Assembly (NCBI GenBank): GCA_001970955.1
Contig: MPUH01000210.1
Span: 17,397-81,396 of the forward strand
DNA length: 64,000 nucleotides
Reading direction: 5' to 3'
DNA from: Stentor coeruleus
Lineage: Eukaryota > Ciliophora > Heterotrichea > Heterotrichida > Stentoridae
The notes below the pieces were generated by a model. The model was not told the origin of the DNA and did not search any database. It saw only the letters and a list, made by a program, of their open reading frames with translations. Of the stretch, positions 61,495 through 64,000 are shown piece after piece (position 1 is the stretch's first letter; every line of letters begins with the position of its first letter). The translations under genes and the position numbers were made by a program.

Positions 61495-64000
61495 CTAGAC
61501 ATTAGATGTTTCTCTGGATTTCAAAGGCTTAATTTTATTGAAATTGCTTCGATTATTTCTATTAAACTGATGTCTAAGATATTTTAATTTCAACACCACT
61601 GACCTAATTTTTTTTTTCGAGAACTTAATAAGATAATTTTCATGAATATCTTCTACTATTCCCATAACAGTTGCAAATGTTCCCATAAGTCCAAAAACTG
61701 ATCCTAAAATAGTAGATATAAACACAATCCATGAATATTTTATATACCTACTAGTAGACATCCCTGTAGTACTTTTAATAAGTTTTATTGAAGCAAGTAA
61801 GTTTATTTCTGAACTTATTCTATATAAAAATTACGTTGTTTGAGTAGAAAAAGATCCATATTCAATTGAACTATCTAAAGATATATGATATCCTGTTTCA
61901 AAACTTGGCCATGAAGAAGATTCTGATGTAAAGAACTAAATAGAATTTACTGAAGGTATTAAAGTGTAGGAAAATATTGATGGTTTTCTTCCTCGGAAGA
62001 CATTGTTGCTATTTTCTGGGGAAACGACTGTAAAAATACTACTGAATTCGTTAGGTATAGAAGAGGATATTGTTAAATTAACCCCGATTCCACTTGAATA
62101 ACTATTTTTATCAGTCACTGATATATGGATGTAAGCTTCAGAGTTTTTTAGCACAAAATCATTATAATCTATTTTCACATGGCAAGTGCCTTCAACTTTA
62201 AAATAACTTTCTGTTTTACTAATAAATTCAAACCCTAAAGCATTAATGCTCATATATTTTGAATTACTTATATTGCATAACCCTGGATACATATAAAATT
62301 GTACATCAACAAACATTTCTTCAGCTGTAATAGTTTCGTCAATTGTAATCACCGGCACAAGAGCTTTGATTTCATCAATATTATCAAAATGAAATGATAA
62401 AAAGCTTATTAATACTGATATCATTACAGTGAAAAAAAATAGCAAAGAAAACAATCCTCCAAGATTAGTTTTCGTATACGCAATAGGCACATCAATCCCT
62501 TTAGGGTGATCAGAAGCAAATAAGTCAATAGCTTTTAATTTATCATACAACCTTTTACGAAAAATCATAATTGAAGTAAATAAAACCATGAAAATACATA
62601 ATAAAACATACCATAGCATAGTCGAAATATGAGAAACTAAAGAATTATTTCCTTTATAAGAATTAGGCTGAGAAGAATCTGATGTTGGTAATAAAAAATA
62701 TGATTGAGGATATGCTGAACCAATAGGACAATAAAAGTTTACAGAACATTCTTTACAATATGTGCTTCCTTCTGTATCAGAATAAAATCCATAAGCACAT
62801 GGTATACATTGTTCAATACTAGTAGCGGCAATACTATTAGAAAAAGTTCCTGCGCTACATTTCAAGCATTTTCCATCTTTCCAATAAGTCCCTTTTATAC
62901 AAGGAGTACAATTATTACCTTCTGTACCAGGACTACAACTTAGATTATCAATTATATCAGTAAATTTATATAAAAGATTACTTTCTGTATTATAAAGTTT
63001 AAAACCATCAGCTGATACTTCTCCTCCAAATATGTATACAGCATTGCTATAGTGTACTGCTGTATGGCCGTATAATGAGAAACTATCTGATAATAATGTT
63101 ATGGTAGAGTTTATATTTTCTAAGTCAATGCTGATAAAATATGAAGCAACTTCTTTGTCAAAAAAACTACCAAAGAATAAAAATACTGTGTTGTCGATGA
63201 ATACAGCTGCAGTTTCTGAAAGTGCAAATGTAAAATCATTCTGAATATTTTTTTTGTAGCTAATATTATTGATTTTTGTCCCTGTATCAGATAAGTGGAT
63301 TTTTATGATTTTATTGTTTGGGTAAAAATCAAAAGTACTTCCTCCAACAACATATATAATAAGTTCATTTATATATTTTATATAGCAATGCGATCGAATT
63401 AGTGTATTACTCAATCTTGTTTTAGAACTTGTAGAAAGCAATGAATAAGAGCTTGTCGCATAATCAAAAAGCCATATTTCATCAAAAGCTCTATAAGAAT
63501 TTTGTCCACCTATTATATAATATTTATAATTGTAATAGCACATCGATGCAGAATGTCTTGGAGTTGGCTTAGTACTAACAACATCAGCAAGTGTCCAAGT
63601 TAAAATATTATCATGATAATAATACATATCACTATAAATATTACTTTCATCTTTTCCTCCAAAAATAGTAAAAGCATTACCAGTTATTTGAGCAAGGGCA
63701 ATATCGATTCTTGCTGATGGGACATTTCCTTGCATGTTTATATTTGTCCAAATGTTTTTTTCAATATTATATTTCCACATATCATCATAATATTTCCCAT
63801 TATTATACCCTCCATATATAATAATATTGTCTTCTATTATTAAACTACGATGATTACGACGTCTCTCAGGCCAGACTAGATCTGAAGTTACTTGGGTAAA
63901 AGATAGAGGATTTTTAGAAATGTCAATTGATACTAATGAGTTAATTGAATTTAATTGTGTCCTTCCTCCTATCAAATATAATAATGAACCTACTTGAACA
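61495..64000 (-). CDS. Kelch / Cys-rich / transmembrane receptor-like protein, 5' end outside window, two 15-nt introns
   Basis: The exons seen are 64000-61951 (open to the edge), 61935-61835 and 61819-61495. The start lies beyond the window: the frame continues upstream of residue LIGGR as VQVGSLLY, matching IKIGSILY of the paralogue. The layout is the same as the gene at 56314-59715: Kelch blades, the Cys-rich CSPGTEGNNCTPCIKG segment, membrane helices, and a last helix in exon 3 (WIVFISTILGSVFGLMGTF). The two proteins differ most in the Kelch and inter-helix regions and in the C-terminal tail. Confidence 0.9.
61820..61834 (-). other. 15-nt intron GTAATTTTTATATAG
   Basis: Phase 2; identical in sequence and position to the intron at 56639-56653. 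Confidence 0.93.
61936..61950 (-). other. 15-nt intron GTAAATTCTATTTAG
   Basis: Phase 0; same position as the intron at 56755-56769. The ends and A-10 are kept while the interior differs. Confidence 0.93.

Noticed and set aside
1-64000. TGA read as tryptophan (Blepharisma-like code) or reassigned TAA/TAG
   Set aside because: All conserved domains are encoded without in-frame stops once 15-nt introns are removed, and TAA/TAG/TGA all fall at plausible protein ends.
1-64000. tRNA, rRNA, CRISPR arrays and telomeric repeats
   Set aside because: I looked for T-arm-like GGTTCGA strings, repeat-spacer patterns and terminal short tandem repeats and saw none; a tRNAscan or Infernal run would be needed to exclude small RNA genes.

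Overview
The window reads as macronuclear DNA of a heterotrich ciliate, most likely Stentor or a close relative. It is very AT-rich and gene-dense. Long reading frames are interrupted only by exactly 15-nt introns (ten supported here), all with A at intron position 10. The frames use TAA and TAG, rarely TGA, as stops and need no codon reassignment. The proteome is typical of a large ciliate: several protein kinases, EF-hand proteins, a GAF-rich cyclic-nucleotide phosphodiesterase, a membrane pyrophosphatase, and large Cys-rich membrane proteins. Two N positions, each inside a near-perfect direct repeat, look like unmerged contig ends.

Left part (1-10.1 kb): a segmental duplication. Copy B (5180-10090) carries an intact beta-helix/Cys-rich/multi-TM receptor-like gene followed by a pseudoprotease-Kelch gene. 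Copy A (1-4625) carries decayed versions of both. Its receptor copy is frameshifted by an exact 77-bp tandem duplication and truncated. Its Kelch copy is a pseudogene. Between them sits a 956-bp piggyBac deletion derivative flanked by TTAA, and copy B preserves the matching empty site.

Middle (10.3-33.5 kb): SBDS fused to a REI1-type zinc finger, a Merlin/IS1595-type transposase gene with an intact DDE triad but no visible terminal repeats, a GFAT paralogue whose active-site residues are largely replaced, a possible ESCRT-III protein, an ABHD/YheT hydrolase, a six-GAF PDE, an NDR kinase, a coiled-coil protein, a CDPK with a degenerate kinase domain, the PP2A scaffold subunit, and a pseudokinase-ANTH-TKL kinase protein.

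Right (33.5-55 kb): a dead protein kinase relic, a K+-type membrane pyrophosphatase, a divergent TBC1D22 / ABHD17 pair, a CEP350/TRM-like protein, a coiled-coil protein, a RING protein, a Ubl-ankyrin-PH-AGC kinase, a SHIPPO-like protein, a small EF-hand protein with two introns, and a DUF229 sulfatase-fold protein. The last 8 kb is a tandem family of Kelch-Cys-rich-TM receptors: two genes with identically placed introns and a relic between them.

The intergenic DNA shows strong strand polarity: many gene leaders are almost G-free and many trailers almost C-free on the coding strand. The window gives no single obvious pathway. Its themes are signalling (kinases, Ca2+, cyclic nucleotides, phosphatase scaffold), membrane and cilium biology, and active turnover of surface-receptor families.
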